Shown here in pieces: positions 8,009-18,505 of a stretch of DNA of 64,000 nt. Source of the stretch: Shewanella sp. Arc9-LZ (lineage in GTDB: Bacteria; Pseudomonadota; Gammaproteobacteria; Enterobacterales; Shewanellaceae). The notes under the pieces were generated by a model. It was not told where the DNA came from. It searched no databases and worked only from the letters and a program-made list of their open reading frames with translations. Each line of letters begins with the position of its first letter. Within the stretch, counting starts at the first letter, position 1. The stretch lies in contig NZ_CP048031.1 in the NCBI RefSeq assembly GCF_010092445.1, positions 806,001 through 870,000 of the forward strand. The letters run 5' to 3'. The translations under genes were made by a program, and so were the position numbers.

Positions 8009-9721
8009 TTACTGATTATATTGGTATATTTCTATAGCTTCCTGTTCGGAAATAAATCCATTAACAATATCTTTAGTGATAGATTGTGCTGAACGTTTTA
8101 ATGGGTCTCCCCAACCGCCACCATTGCCAGTGACTAAGCGTATTAAGTCACCTTTCTCTAAAGGATATCGGCTTTTTCGACTGAATCTAGCTTTTTCATT
8201 GCCATCACTATCAATAATCGCGATATAGTTACAAGAACCGTTCTGGCCACCATTGGTTCCCCATGTTGGTGTGATCCCTCGACCAAAAAAGCTCGAAATA
8301 TCAGCTCCATCACCTAATATGCGATACTCGAGAATAACCCCTTTACCACCGCGAAATTCACCACAACCAGCACTATCTGGATTAAATTCATAGCGCTCAA
8401 CGCGAACACCATAACGCTCTTCAGTGATCTCTATGGGTATATTGCTCGTTTCGCCATTGCCAACACAGAACTGACCAGACTCACCATCTTTGATGATATT
8501 TGCTCCCCAACCACCGACTAATGGTTCAACCAACAAAAATGGTTCTTTTGTCAGAGGATTAATTCCCGATAAGCTTATTGTGCACACAGAGCCAAATTGA
8601 CCAGCAGTTAATACTTCTGGAATGGCAGAGGAGAGTGCTTTACGGATCACATCCGCCGCACAAACCATTGACTCAAAATAGGATGAAACAGGAGCAGGGC
8701 GCTGGGCTGTTAATATTGTGCCCTCTGGACACTCTACTCTAAGACGTCTAAAGCAACCGTCAGTAGCCGCTGCATTGGGCTTTACAACGCCCATAAATAC
8801 TTCTCTCGCTGCCGAAACAAGCACACCCATAGTGCAATTAATTGGCCCAAGTGCTTGTTTTGACGAACCTGTAAAATCACAAATAAACTCTTCATCAGTG
8901 ATAGTGACTTTGACTTTAATGACAAAGGGGCCGTGTCCCATACCATCTTCGTCGATAATGTCTTCAGCATAAAAGTCGCCTTTGGGTAACGTTTTAAACT
9001 TTTCAAACACCATGGTATCGCCGTGATCTAATAGTTTATCAATTGCTGTTAATGTTGTTTCTTGTCCATATTTTTCTATCAAAGATAAAAAGCGCTGCTC
9101 ACCTACTTTTAATGATGCCGCACAGGCTTTTAAATCACCCAAGGTCATTTCCGGTAAGCGCACATTTGCTTCAATCAAATCTAACAGCGATTGATTTGCA
9201 ATGCCTTTTTCATACACTTTGATACCCGGGAACTGAAGGCCTTCTTGGTAAATAGAGGTTGCATCAGCACTGTAGCTTCCAGGGTCTTTGCCGCCAACCT
9301 CAGTCCAATGCGCTTTATTTGCCGTCCATGCAACCAATGTATGCTGATAAAATATAGGACGGATCATACACACATCGGATAAATGAGTGCCTCCGCCTGA
9401 GTATGGGTCATTTAAGATGAATACATCATCGGCATAAATATTATTGGCATCAAACTTTTCAATGATGCGCTGCACTGCAGCGTCGAGTGTTCCTATAAAA
9501 CCCGGAATACCGTTACCTTGTGATATTAATCGCCCTTGGGCATCTGTTACCCCAATACCATAATCTAATGATTCATAAATAATGGGACTTTTACTGCTGC
9601 GCTTCAACGCTAAAAACATTTCTTCGCCAATCGCTATTAAGGCATTTTTAATGATTTCTATAGTAAAAATATCAACAGATTTAAGCTGCTGAGGTTCCTT
9701 GTTGGCTTGAATTATTGTCAT
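8009..9721 (-). CDS. hyuB: Hydantoinase B/5-oxoprolinase family subunit
   Basis: The 570-residue protein belongs to the HyuB/oxoprolinase-B family. Conserved stretches include NDPYSGGGTHLSDV near 105-118, a central GxCGxFxGG-like GCGEFRGGKG near 451-460 and GNGGGWGDP close to the C-terminus. HyuB works with HyuA in ATP-dependent opening of hydantoin, 5-oxoproline or related lactam rings. The same folds also occur in acetone and acetophenone carboxylases. It starts 17 bases after hyuA ends, in the same operon, and should be cytosolic. The exact substrate is not shown by sequence. Confidence 0.9.
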   Translation of the reverse strand: MTIIQANKEPQQLKSVDIFTIEIIKNALIAIGEEMFLALKRSSKSPIIYESLDYGIGVTDAQGRLISQGNGIPGFIGTLDAAVQRIIEKFDANNIYADDVFILNDPYSGGGTHLSDVCMIRPIFYQHTLVAWTANKAHWTEVGGKDPGSYSADATSIYQEGLQFPGIKVYEKGIANQSLLDLIEANVRLPEMTLGDLKACAASLKVGEQRFLSLIEKYGQETTLTAIDKLLDHGDTMVFEKFKTLPKGDFYAEDIIDEDGMGHGPFVIKVKVTITDEEFICDFTGSSKQALGPINCTMGVLVSAAREVFMGVVKPNAAATDGCFRRLRVECPEGTILTAQRPAPVSSYFESMVCAADVIRKALSSAIPEVLTAGQFGSVCTISLSGINPLTKEPFLLVEPLVGGWGANIIKDGESGQFCVGNGETSNIPIEITEERYGVRVERYEFNPDSAGCGEFRGGKGVILEYRILGDGADISSFFGRGITPTWGTNGGQNGSCNYIAIIDSDGNEKARFSRKSRYPLEKGDLIRLVTGNGGGWGDPLKRSAQSITKDIVNGFISEQEAIEIYQYNQ

Positions 9722-9738
9722 GTTTAAAGTCCTTTAAC

Positions 9739-11796
9739 TTAATACGTTAAGTGGATATGTATGCCACCAAAAGCATCTATTTCTACTTTGTTGTCGGGCA
9801 GAATGACTGTCGTAGTCGTTGGTTCTTCAATAATGGCTGGCCCTGAGAATTTCATACCGTGAGTCAATAATTCACGATTATAAAGAGGGGTGTTGTGGGT
9901 TCCCAATTCATCGAAATCGACATCGCGTTGGCCAATAATCGCAGTAGAGGCATCTGCACTTTCGCTTTTTGCTACTGGGGTAATTTCAGCTTTATCTAAT
10001 AGACCAAATGCAACCAAATGAATGTTGACAATTTCTATCGCTGAATCTTCAAGATTGAAGGTATATTCTTGCTCGTGAGCTTGATGGAAACGTTGGGATA
10101 AAGTATCAATAAATTCTTTATTTTCGAGCGTTAACCCTGGAACAGGTATTTTTACGGTATGTTCTTGGCCATGATAACGAGCATCAACATAAAGCTCTAA
10201 CATCACTTTATCTTCACTAAAACCATCTTCTTTGTAGTCTGCTAATGCATTGGTTATCACGCCATCAAAAGCTTTACCAATGTCTGTTTTGCTATCATGG
10301 GTAATACTGATTTTATGGGTGTGAATATAATCTCGACGTAAATCAAGCATCAGCATTCCCCATGCTGAAAACACCCCAGCAAAGGGCGGAATAATGACCT
10401 TTCGAACATTAAGTTCTTTTGCTAGCGCAGTGGCGTGTAAAGCCCCGCCGCCGCCGAATGCCATCAGTGAAAAGTCGCGTGGATCAAAACCTCTGTTTAC
10501 CGAAATAAGCTTAAGAGCATTAACCATGTTTGAATTTGCAATTTTCAATACACCATGTGCAATTTCCATGGCGGTGACACCAAGCGTATCACCGAGCTTT
10601 TTGAAGGCGTTATGCACAGCTTGTTGAGCAGGTTTGATTTCGCCACCCGCAAAGTTTTCGGGATTAATTCGTCCCGTATAAAGATTGGCATCTGTTGTCG
10701 TAGGTTCTGTACCATTACGACCATAAGCCACAGGTCCTGGCGTTGAACCGGCACTTTTTGGCCCTACATGTAAACTACCTGCAGCATCTATCCAGGCAAT
10801 ACTGCCCCCACCATTACCTATTTCAACGATATCAATTACGGGGGTTTTTATGGGATAACCTGCTGTGCTCTGTGTTTTCTCGAGCATATATTCGGTGGTG
10901 ATCCGCGTCTCACCTTGGTTAATGAGTGAGCATTTTGCTGTTGTACCTCCAATATCTAAAGCTAGCAGGTTTTCGTCACCGATAACTTTACCGTATGCTA
11001 CCGCGCCTAAAATCCCGCCTACAGGGCCTGACTCTACAAGTGTAATAGGGTTTTTACAGGCGGCCTTTAAGGTTGCAATACCGCCATTTGACTGCATGAT
11101 GTAAGGTGCATTTTTTAATCCCTTTTCGGCGAGTTTTTCATTCAGTTTATTTAAGTATTGCTGAGCGGGTGGGAGCACATATGCTGATAATACTGTGGTG
11201 TTCGTTCGCTCATATTCTCTCCACTCCGATGAAATTTCATAAGAGGCAATAACATCCACTTCAGGCCAGTATTTTTGGATCGCTATTACGGCTGCTTTTT
11301 CATGCTCATTATTCAAATAAGAATGTAAAAAACACACCGCAATAGCCTGAATATCTAGGGATTTAAAGTACGTTAAGATCTCTGGTAATAATGAGAGATC
11401 AAGCGGCGTTATTTCTCGGCCTAAATGGTCTAAGCGTCCGGGGAGTTCTCTGCGTAAATGGCGCTCAACAAAAGGCGTTGGTTTTTGATAGCAATTGTTA
11501 AAAATATCAGGGGTGTTACCCCGGGCTATTTCTAACACATCGCGAAATCCTTGAGTGGTAATTAACGCTGTTTTCACGCCTTTACGCTCGGTAATCGCGT
11601 TGATAACCACGGTTGAACCGTGTGCAAAAAAGTCGACATCGGCTAACGATATATTTGCTTTATCAACAGTATTGATCACCCCTTGCTCAAAATTAGGTGG
11701 GGTAGTATCACTTTTAACCGCTTTTACTGTGCCTTGTTCAATGTAAACAAGATCAGTAAACGTACCACCGACATCAGTCGCAACTCTAATCGTCAT
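9739..11796 (-). CDS. hyuA: Hydantoinase A/5-oxoprolinase family subunit
   Basis: HyuA provides the ATP-binding half of the HyuAB-type ring-opening enzymes. The chosen start, ATG 11796, gives 685 residues beginning MTIRVATDVGGTFTDL. That DVGGTFTD phosphate-binding motif is normally within ten residues of the start, so the longer frame beginning at 11838 is unlikely. AGAG lies upstream. An ASKHA-type LALDIGGTTAKCSL motif occurs about residues 290-305. The gene is between the TonB receptor and hyuB. No cyclic amidase (HyuH) or carbamoylase (HyuC) gene is present, so the ATP-dependent type is most likely. An acetone-carboxylase-like role is possible. Confidence 0.9.
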   Translation of the reverse strand: MTIRVATDVGGTFTDLVYIEQGTVKAVKSDTTPPNFEQGVINTVDKANISLADVDFFAHGSTVVINAITERKGVKTALITTQGFRDVLEIARGNTPDIFNNCYQKPTPFVERHLRRELPGRLDHLGREITPLDLSLLPEILTYFKSLDIQAIAVCFLHSYLNNEHEKAAVIAIQKYWPEVDVIASYEISSEWREYERTNTTVLSAYVLPPAQQYLNKLNEKLAEKGLKNAPYIMQSNGGIATLKAACKNPITLVESGPVGGILGAVAYGKVIGDENLLALDIGGTTAKCSLINQGETRITTEYMLEKTQSTAGYPIKTPVIDIVEIGNGGGSIAWIDAAGSLHVGPKSAGSTPGPVAYGRNGTEPTTTDANLYTGRINPENFAGGEIKPAQQAVHNAFKKLGDTLGVTAMEIAHGVLKIANSNMVNALKLISVNRGFDPRDFSLMAFGGGGALHATALAKELNVRKVIIPPFAGVFSAWGMLMLDLRRDYIHTHKISITHDSKTDIGKAFDGVITNALADYKEDGFSEDKVMLELYVDARYHGQEHTVKIPVPGLTLENKEFIDTLSQRFHQAHEQEYTFNLEDSAIEIVNIHLVAFGLLDKAEITPVAKSESADASTAIIGQRDVDFDELGTHNTPLYNRELLTHGMKFSGPAIIEEPTTTTVILPDNKVEIDAFGGIHIHLTY

Positions 11797-11853
11797 AATA
11801 ATCTCTTTAAATAAATCAGAAAGGGTCGCCATATACATGGGCGACCCTAAAAC

Positions 11854-14013
11854 CTAGAATGAATACTTAGCTTGAACCCCAACTTGTCGAGGGCTGTTTT
11901 GCATGCGAATTAATGGGTTGTATAGGAATACTGTTTCTGGAGATTGCTCATCTAAGATATTGTTGGCAAACAATGAAACTGACCACGACTCATTATTGAC
12001 GGTGAAATTAGCGTTGAGGTAGGTGTGAGAGTCTGTTTCTCCGGTATCATCATTGTAGATATCAAAGCTTCTTGGCCCGACAGTGTTAAATGCTAAGCGT
12101 GAGCTTAGTAACCAGTCTTTATGTAATTCAGTGTAATGAGTAATAGAGCCATTAAAGTTAAACTTAGAGACGTAAGGCATTGTACCACCTTCAGTTTCTT
12201 GTAAATCACGCCCTGATAAGATGTCAGTTCCTTTATTTTCAGTTATTTCGTTATCAATATAACCAGCCCCAAAAGACACTTTAATGTCTTCAGTCACATT
12301 GGCAGATAACTCTAGTTCTAATCCATTAATGATCACTTCATCGATATTTAAGTTTTCTAGGGTGAAAGTAGACGGGTTTAAACGCGTAAACTGAGCATCT
12401 TGCTGAACAATTCTAAAGGCCGCTAGATTTAACCAAATGGTGTCATCAAGCCAAGTTGTTTTAGAGCCAATTTCAATTGTGTCGGACACTTCTTTATCAT
12501 ATTGACGATTGACGGTAGGTGAGTATTCATTAAAACCACCACTTCTGAAGCCTTTTGAATAGGTGGTGTAAAGTAAAACATCGGGCGTATATTGCCAAGC
12601 AAGTGAGGCTTTAGGTTGGAGTTGGCTATAGGTTTGTTCGGCTTTTGATGCCGCTTTATCGCGTTCATCATATGCTTCGCGTGTTTCTGAGTCATACCTT
12701 AATGCAAATGTTAACTCTAAATCATCGGTAATATCATAATTACCTTGCCCAAAAAAGGCATAGGCGTAACTGTCTAGGACTGTTTTTTCACCTTCTAATA
12801 CCAGAGAAGGATCTGAAGCCATTAGTGCTTTTACATCATTGTAGGTCACAAGTTCTGTTGGTGTGACATCAATAACCTGGTCATATGAAACATACCTGTC
12901 TTTTGTTTCTGCAAAACTGCCTAAGGCCCAACTAAATCCATCGTTGCTCTCTGAGACAAATCTCACTTCGAGATTCTCTGAACTTTCTTTTATCGGGTTG
13001 ATTTGTGTTATTGGGAAATAAAAGTTTTCCTCGCTTGCGTCGGAGTGAGTAAAATCACCATCAGCAAAAAACTCAATATCTGAATCATTTGCAGAAAGCA
13101 CTACTACCAATTTACCTAGGTCAAATTGACTTTCCAGTTTAGAGGATAAAAACCACATTTCTGAAATATCTTCACCGATTGCATTGCTATCGTTTTCAAT
13201 ACTAAAATCTTCTAACTCGTCGGCGGAAATCCTCGCCATATAATTACTACCCTGTCTACTGTTGGAGTAGTTACCTCGAAAAGTGATATCTGTATCGTCA
13301 GTCATCAAATAGTGAAGCATTCCTTGGAAGCCATATGCGCTGTCAACAAAGTCGACATCTTCGTTGAAGTGAGCATTATCTATTTGCCCATCACTGTCGC
13401 GATAGTTTGCAGATATACGGTAATAAAGTTTGTCTTCAATGACAGCGCCACTCAAGGCTGAATTTAGCTTAACTTCATTCCCTTCGGCATATGATGCCTG
13501 TACTGAACCTTCAGTTTCATCGGTTGGGGCTTTAGTGATGATATTAACCGCTCCACCGATAGCATTTTTTCCATAGAGTGCCCCTTGAGGGCCTCTTAAG
13601 ACTTCAATGCGTTCAATGTTATGCAATCCCTGGTTTATAAATTCTAAATTGGGTACGGTCACTCCATCAACCACATAGGCAATTGGAGCTTCGCCTACTT
13701 GAGGAGTTATTAGGCCACGAACGGTGATGAAATTTAAACCAGATCGAAAGTTTTTAGATACATCAAGATTAGGTGTCAGGGCGGCAAAGTCTTTGATTGT
13801 TTCTATTCTTGCTTGGGCAACTTCAGAAGCATTTATGACAGTGACTGAGTCTGGGATTTGTTGCAGTGTTTCCACTCGCCCGCGAGAAGTCACAACGATC
13901 TTTTCCATTTCGGCATTCTCTGCCTCCTGCGCATAAGCATGGTTTGTGACAACCAATGAATTTGCAATGGCGAGTGCGAGTGTCGTCTGAAAAAAAAGCT
14001 TACTTCTGCTCAT
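11854..14013 (-). CDS. TonB-dependent outer membrane receptor, first gene of the hydantoinase operon
   Basis: The 719-residue protein starts with a signal peptide ending near NHAYAQEA, then a probable TonB box (EKIVVTSRG). A plug domain follows, with the RGL-ItPQ region and RIEVLRGPQGALYGKNAIGGAVNI near residues 130-155, then a 22-strand-type barrel ending in KYSF with a terminal aromatic residue. It imports a large or scarce substrate using TonB energy. It is immediately upstream of hyuA (57 bases), so its ligand is probably the compound that HyuAB opens. Siderophore uptake is less likely given this context. Confidence 0.93.
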   Translation of the reverse strand: MSRSKLFFQTTLALAIANSLVVTNHAYAQEAENAEMEKIVVTSRGRVETLQQIPDSVTVINASEVAQARIETIKDFAALTPNLDVSKNFRSGLNFITVRGLITPQVGEAPIAYVVDGVTVPNLEFINQGLHNIERIEVLRGPQGALYGKNAIGGAVNIITKAPTDETEGSVQASYAEGNEVKLNSALSGAVIEDKLYYRISANYRDSDGQIDNAHFNEDVDFVDSAYGFQGMLHYLMTDDTDITFRGNYSNSRQGSNYMARISADELEDFSIENDSNAIGEDISEMWFLSSKLESQFDLGKLVVVLSANDSDIEFFADGDFTHSDASEENFYFPITQINPIKESSENLEVRFVSESNDGFSWALGSFAETKDRYVSYDQVIDVTPTELVTYNDVKALMASDPSLVLEGEKTVLDSYAYAFFGQGNYDITDDLELTFALRYDSETREAYDERDKAASKAEQTYSQLQPKASLAWQYTPDVLLYTTYSKGFRSGGFNEYSPTVNRQYDKEVSDTIEIGSKTTWLDDTIWLNLAAFRIVQQDAQFTRLNPSTFTLENLNIDEVIINGLELELSANVTEDIKVSFGAGYIDNEITENKGTDILSGRDLQETEGGTMPYVSKFNFNGSITHYTELHKDWLLSSRLAFNTVGPRSFDIYNDDTGETDSHTYLNANFTVNNESWSVSLFANNILDEQSPETVFLYNPLIRMQNSPRQVGVQAKYSF

Positions 14014-14359
14014 ACCTTTCCCCTGTAATATTATTATCGCTTTCTAATTTTCGTTAACTATAACCTAACGTGTTTTTAACAAAAAAATTACGATGATTAA
14101 GTAGTTGAAACAAAAATAATTGCTTAATTTTGTATTGAAAACGAATTATATGTTTTGAACATTCAGGGTGTGTTATTGAATTTATCGTGAATACAAACTG
14201 TTGAGTTGGATTTTGACTTTGATAACGTTAATTAAAATTCAAGCTGACAACAGTAAGGTCGAACAGTAAATTAACATCAATTTGATTATGTCAAATTCTG
14301 TCGGCGGGAATGATTTGTCGATTATTAATATCGTCTTATCTGAGGGGGCAAGGCAAATT
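14014..14359. other. Gene-free stretch carrying the TonB receptor promoter
   Basis: These 346 bases lie between the TonB receptor start (14013) and the end of the GGDEF gene (14360). The sequence is AT-rich and I see no credible reading frame. The promoter of the receptor-hyu operon should lie in the left part, near 14030-14160. I could not pick a convincing -35/-10 pair or operator. Confidence 0.5.
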
Positions 14360-15403
14360 TTACCAAAATAAGAAATTATGTTTACCGTGTTTTTTAATGC
14401 TGTACATGGCTTTATCGGCTTGCTCACAAACATTAGTGAACTCGTCTAATTCATCAAATAAGCTGATGCCAATACTGAGGCCTACTTTAATGCTTTCACC
14501 CTCCAATTCGATAGGATGTTGATAGTGTGACAGCAAGGTTTTAGCCAATGCGGTTAATCGTTCCACATCATTGCAATGAACTAAAATGACAAACTCATCA
14601 CCACCAAAACGTGCCACATGATGAAGTGGGTTTTGTGTTGAGTCTGCAGTGCTAAACAGTTGATCGCATATTTGCGCAATATCGTTGGCAATATGGATTA
14701 ATAAACTATCGCCATATCGATGGCCTAAGTGGTCATTAATTATCTTAAAACCGTCCAAATCGATAAAGCACAGCGCGCCTTGATGTGTACTGTGAGTGCT
14801 TTTTCCTTGTTCAAAGGCAGCAATGAGTGCATTTCGATTGAGTAAATTAGTTAACGGATCACGATGAGCGAGTTTGGCTAAATCTTGTTCGTAGCGCTTT
14901 TCTTGGGTGACATCAATATGAGTGCCCATAATACGAAGCGGTTCACCGTTAATACCATATTCAATAATACGCCCACGGTCAGACACCCATGCAACAGTGC
15001 CATCTTTGTGCACCATGCGATGCACGGCTTGATAAATTTCAGCATTACCGGCTACATGACTTTCAAAGGCTTGTATCACCCAGTCTTTATCTTCCGGGTG
15101 GAGATTATTTTTCCAGCTGCTGATATGGGCCGGTAATTCTTCACGGGTAAAACCGAGCAGATGGCCCCACTGTTGATTAAAAATAGTCAGGTTTCCGCTG
15201 GGAATATGTTGCTCCCATAGACATAAACCAGTGCCATCAAGCGTAGCGTTGAGTTGCTCGTTTACTCGTTTATTGAGCAATGTAAGCCGATTATTCTCGT
15301 ATTCTAGTCGCTTGATTTTCTGCTTATGCTGCTCTAGTTCAAGCTGTAATTGAGCAATAATATCCTGCTGTTCCATGAATAACTGATAATCCTTTAAGTC
15401 CAA
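14360..15403 (-). CDS. PAS-GGDEF diguanylate cyclase
   Basis: This predicted soluble cyclase makes cyclic di-GMP from two GTP. The 347 residues hold a coiled coil (about 10-50) and a PAS fold (about 52-170, with the PAS_3-like HPEDKDWV and a PAC end at DVTQEKRY). A GGDEF domain covers about 178-345, with the active-site motif ARFGGDEFVIL. No RxxD inhibitory site lies five residues before the motif, so product inhibition may be absent. No membrane helices are visible, so the signal is probably intracellular. It lies downstream of pntB behind a terminator and is likely transcribed alone. Confidence 0.93.
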   Translation of the reverse strand: MDLKDYQLFMEQQDIIAQLQLELEQHKQKIKRLEYENNRLTLLNKRVNEQLNATLDGTGLCLWEQHIPSGNLTIFNQQWGHLLGFTREELPAHISSWKNNLHPEDKDWVIQAFESHVAGNAEIYQAVHRMVHKDGTVAWVSDRGRIIEYGINGEPLRIMGTHIDVTQEKRYEQDLAKLAHRDPLTNLLNRNALIAAFEQGKSTHSTHQGALCFIDLDGFKIINDHLGHRYGDSLLIHIANDIAQICDQLFSTADSTQNPLHHVARFGGDEFVILVHCNDVERLTALAKTLLSHYQHPIELEGESIKVGLSIGISLFDELDEFTNVCEQADKAMYSIKKHGKHNFLFW

Positions 15404-15433
15404 TGGACCCAGTTTAGCGGGTTATTAAACAAA

Positions 15434-15462
15434 AAAACACCAGCATTGATTGCTGGTGTTTT
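15434..15462 (-). terminator. Rho-independent terminator of pntAB
   Basis: A perfect 12-bp stem (AAAACACCAGCA at 15434-15445 and its complement at 15451-15462) has a 5-base loop. On the minus strand the stem runs into a T tract, given by the A run at 15431-15437. It lies just after the pntB stop. Confidence 0.85.
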
Positions 15463-15479
15463 GTTTGCCACAAGTTGAT

Positions 15480-16964
15480 TTATAAGGCTTTAAGGATTGC
15501 TTCTACACTGTCCTTCGCATCGCCAAACAACATTTGGGTATTGTCTTTAAAGAACAATGGATTTTGTACACCGGCATAACCTGTGTTCATTGAACGTTTA
15601 AAGCCAATCACGTTTTGCGCTTTCCACACTTCTAACACCGGCATGCCAGCAATAGGGCTCGTTGGATCTTCCATCGCCGCTGGGTTAACCGTATCGTTAG
15701 CGCCAATGACGAGCACGGTATCAGTACTGCTAAAGTCTTCGTTGATTTCGTCCATTTCTAACACGATATCGTAAGGCACTTTAGCTTCTGCCAATAGTAC
15801 GTTCATGTGGCCAGGTAAACGCCCTGCAACAGGGTGAATACCAAAGCGAACTTTTATCCCCAACGCGCGCAGCTTTTTAGTGATTTCAGCTACTGGATAT
15901 TGCGCTTGAGCAACCGCCATACCATAACCTGGGGTGATGATGACTGAGTCTGATGCTTTTAGCATATCAGCGACATCTTCTGCGGTTGTTTCGCGGTATT
16001 CGCCCACAGTGTCATCGCCAGTTGATACTGCAGCATCGTTACCAAAACCACCGGCAATAACAGAAATGAACGAGCGGTTCATGGCTTTACACATAATGTA
16101 AGACAGAATCGCACCCGATGAGCCCACAAGCGCACCAACAACAATTAGAAGGTCATTAGATAACATGAAACCTGCTGCTGCCGCTGCCCAGCCTGAATAT
16201 GAGTTCAGCATTGAAACCACAACTGGCATGTCTGCGCCGCCAATTGATGCGACTAAATGCCAACCAAATGCAAACGCGATTAAGGTCATCAAGATGATTG
16301 GTGTCACTGCACCACCCGCCTGAACGAATATCACCATTAGAATAAACGACACCACAACGGCCAATAAATTTAATTTATGACGATGAGGTAGCATTAATGC
16401 TTTTGATGAAACCAAACCACGTAGCTTAGCAAACGCCACAATAGAGCCTGTGAAGGTGACTGCACCAATAAAGATGCCTAAAAATACTTCCACTAAGTGA
16501 ATGTTAAGCATGGCACCGGTTAGATGCTCAGTTTGTTGGGCTTTGCTTGCTTCAGCAAATGCAGCTTTTGCGGTTTCTAGGGTGGTGTTGAGGTCTTGCC
16601 CCATGACCACGACAATTTCAGACACTTCGTGTGGTTGTATATCAATAAAGCTATTAAAGCCCACTAATACCGCAGCTAGACCCACAAAGCTGTGCAAAAT
16701 CGCGACGAGCTCTGGCATTTCAGTCATTTCGACTTTTAATGCTAAGCGAATACCAATCGATCCACCAATGACCATGGCGAGAATAATCCATTCTACGCCG
16801 CTTGTAGCAGGATTGAGTATGGTTGCAATAAGCGCAATCGCCATACCAATAATGCCAAATAAATTACCATTTTTAGCAGTTTCTTGTTTTGATAACCCAG
16901 CTAAACTGAGAATAAAAAACACCGCGGCAATGATATAAGATGCTGTAACCAGTCCTTGAGACAC
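15480..16964 (-). CDS. pntB: NAD(P) transhydrogenase subunit beta
   Basis: PntB is the membrane and NADP(H)-binding subunit of the proton-translocating transhydrogenase, which uses the proton gradient to make NADPH from NADH. The 494 residues have about nine membrane helices in the first 290 positions. A C-terminal Rossmann domain III follows, with [15 protein letters not shown] near 345-360 and the NADP-loop region [10 protein letters not shown]. The length is slightly above the E. coli protein. It begins 11 bases after pntA ends, and a strong terminator follows. Confidence 0.97.
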   Translation of the reverse strand: MSQGLVTASYIIAAVFFILSLAGLSKQETAKNGNLFGIIGMAIALIATILNPATSGVEWIILAMVIGGSIGIRLALKVEMTEMPELVAILHSFVGLAAVLVGFNSFIDIQPHEVSEIVVVMGQDLNTTLETAKAAFAEASKAQQTEHLTGAMLNIHLVEVFLGIFIGAVTFTGSIVAFAKLRGLVSSKALMLPHRHKLNLLAVVVSFILMVIFVQAGGAVTPIILMTLIAFAFGWHLVASIGGADMPVVVSMLNSYSGWAAAAAGFMLSNDLLIVVGALVGSSGAILSYIMCKAMNRSFISVIAGGFGNDAAVSTGDDTVGEYRETTAEDVADMLKASDSVIITPGYGMAVAQAQYPVAEITKKLRALGIKVRFGIHPVAGRLPGHMNVLLAEAKVPYDIVLEMDEINEDFSSTDTVLVIGANDTVNPAAMEDPTSPIAGMPVLEVWKAQNVIGFKRSMNTGYAGVQNPLFFKDNTQMLFGDAKDSVEAILKAL

Positions 16965-16975
16965 GATATGACTCC

Positions 16976-18505
16976 TTAATCTTTACGGAACATCTTCAGC
17001 ATGCGCTGAGTGACGGTAAACCCGCCAAAGATGTTAATACTGGCAATAAGCACCGCGACAAACGCAAGCGCCGTGACTAATGCTGAACCCTGGCCTATTT
17101 GCAATAACGCCCCGACCACAATAATGCCTGAAATAGCATTAGTGACCGACATTAACGGCGTATGCAATGAGTGCGACACATTCCACACCACGTAATAACC
17201 CACCACACACGATAGGATGAACACGGTGAAATGCGATAAGAACTCAGCGGGCGCAACTGACGCCACTGCAGCAAAACCGGCTAGACCTAACACAGCTAAA
17301 ATGTATTTAAGTTTTGACGGCACTTTGTCAACTTTGGCTGCTTTAGGCTCGATACTCGCTGCTGGTTTTTGCGGTGCCGCAGACACTGAAATTGCCGGTG
17401 GTGGGAAAGTAATTTCGCCGCCACGAGTCACGGTCATGTTGCGCATAACCACATCATCAAAATCGAGCACTGCATTGCCGTCTTTGGCTTTACACATTAA
17501 CTTCATCAAGTTGACTAAGTTGGTGCCATAAAGTTGTGACGATTGCGCCGGTAAACGACCTGGTAAGTCGGTATAACCCAACACTTTGACGCCGTTATCG
17601 GTAATAAAGCGTTCGCCAGTGACGGTGTATTCACAGTTACCGCCAGTTGCCGCTGCTAAATCGACAATCACAGAGCCCGGTTTCATGGTATCGACCATGT
17701 CTTTGGTGATCAGCTTTGGCGCAGGACGACCAGGAATTAATGCGGTGGTAATGATGATATCGACGTCTTTGGCTTGTTCAGCAAAGAGTGCCATTTCAGC
17801 GGCAATAAACTCATCGCTCATGGTTTTAGCGTAGCCGTCAGACGATCCGCCTTCATTGTTTTCAAATTCAAGCTTTAAGAAGCTACCGCCCATTGACTCA
17901 ATTTGCTCAGCCACTTCAAGGCGAGTATCAAATGCGCGCACTATGGCCCCTAGCGAGCCCGCAGTGCCAATAGCGGCAAGTCCGGCTACACCTGCGCCAA
18001 TAACCAACACTTTGGCTGGTGGCACTTTACCTGCTGCAGTAATTTGCCCGGTAAAGAAACGACCAAATTCGTGGGCGGCTTCGATCACTGCGCGATAACC
18101 ACCAATGTTGGCCATCGATGATAAGGCATCGAGTGATTGGGCGCGTGAGATGCGTGGCACCATGTCCATCGCCATCACGGTAATATTGTGACTTGATAGC
18201 TTTTCAACAAGCTCAGGGTTTTGGGCTGGCCAAATAAAACTCACCAACGTTGTGCCTGGTTTCATTTTGGCAATTTCGTCATCGGACGGTGCATTCACTT
18301 TAAAAATAAAGTCAGCGTCGTACACATTGTCGACCACATCCGCCCCAGCGGCTTCAAATGCAGCATTATCAAAGCTCGACTTCACACCTGCCTGTGCTTC
18401 AATTGCCACACTAAAGCCGAGTTTTATTAGCTGTACCACAGTGGCTGGAGTCGCGGCGACTCGAGTTTCACCTTCGATACTTTCTCTCGGTATTCCAATC
18501 TGCAT
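16976..18505 (-). CDS. pntA: NAD(P) transhydrogenase subunit alpha
   Basis: PntA carries the NAD(H)-binding domain I and a few membrane helices of the proton-translocating transhydrogenase. The 509 residues match the E. coli length. The N-terminus MQIGIPRES and the RVAATP motif are typical of the alanine dehydrogenase/PntA fold. The dinucleotide site is [18 protein letters not shown] near 172-189. The last 110 residues hold about four membrane helices. It is the first gene of pntAB. Its promoter lies in the 466-base gap shared with the divergent cysJ; since CysJ consumes NADPH, this pairing makes metabolic sense. Confidence 0.97.
   Translation of the reverse strand: MQIGIPRESIEGETRVAATPATVVQLIKLGFSVAIEAQAGVKSSFDNAAFEAAGADVVDNVYDADFIFKVNAPSDDEIAKMKPGTTLVSFIWPAQNPELVEKLSSHNITVMAMDMVPRISRAQSLDALSSMANIGGYRAVIEAAHEFGRFFTGQITAAGKVPPAKVLVIGAGVAGLAAIGTAGSLGAIVRAFDTRLEVAEQIESMGGSFLKLEFENNEGGSSDGYAKTMSDEFIAAEMALFAEQAKDVDIIITTALIPGRPAPKLITKDMVDTMKPGSVIVDLAAATGGNCEYTVTGERFITDNGVKVLGYTDLPGRLPAQSSQLYGTNLVNLMKLMCKAKDGNAVLDFDDVVMRNMTVTRGGEITFPPPAISVSAAPQKPAASIEPKAAKVDKVPSKLKYILAVLGLAGFAAVASVAPAEFLSHFTVFILSCVVGYYVVWNVSHSLHTPLMSVTNAISGIIVVGALLQIGQGSALVTALAFVAVLIASINIFGGFTVTQRMLKMFRKD

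Noticed and set aside
9739..11838. hyuA starting at 11838
   Set aside because: This adds 14 residues before the DVGGTFTD motif, which normally lies within ten residues of the start; ATG 11796 fits better.
16501..16938. 145-codon plus-strand frame inside pntB
   Set aside because: It is fully antisense to a well-supported gene and has no family motif.
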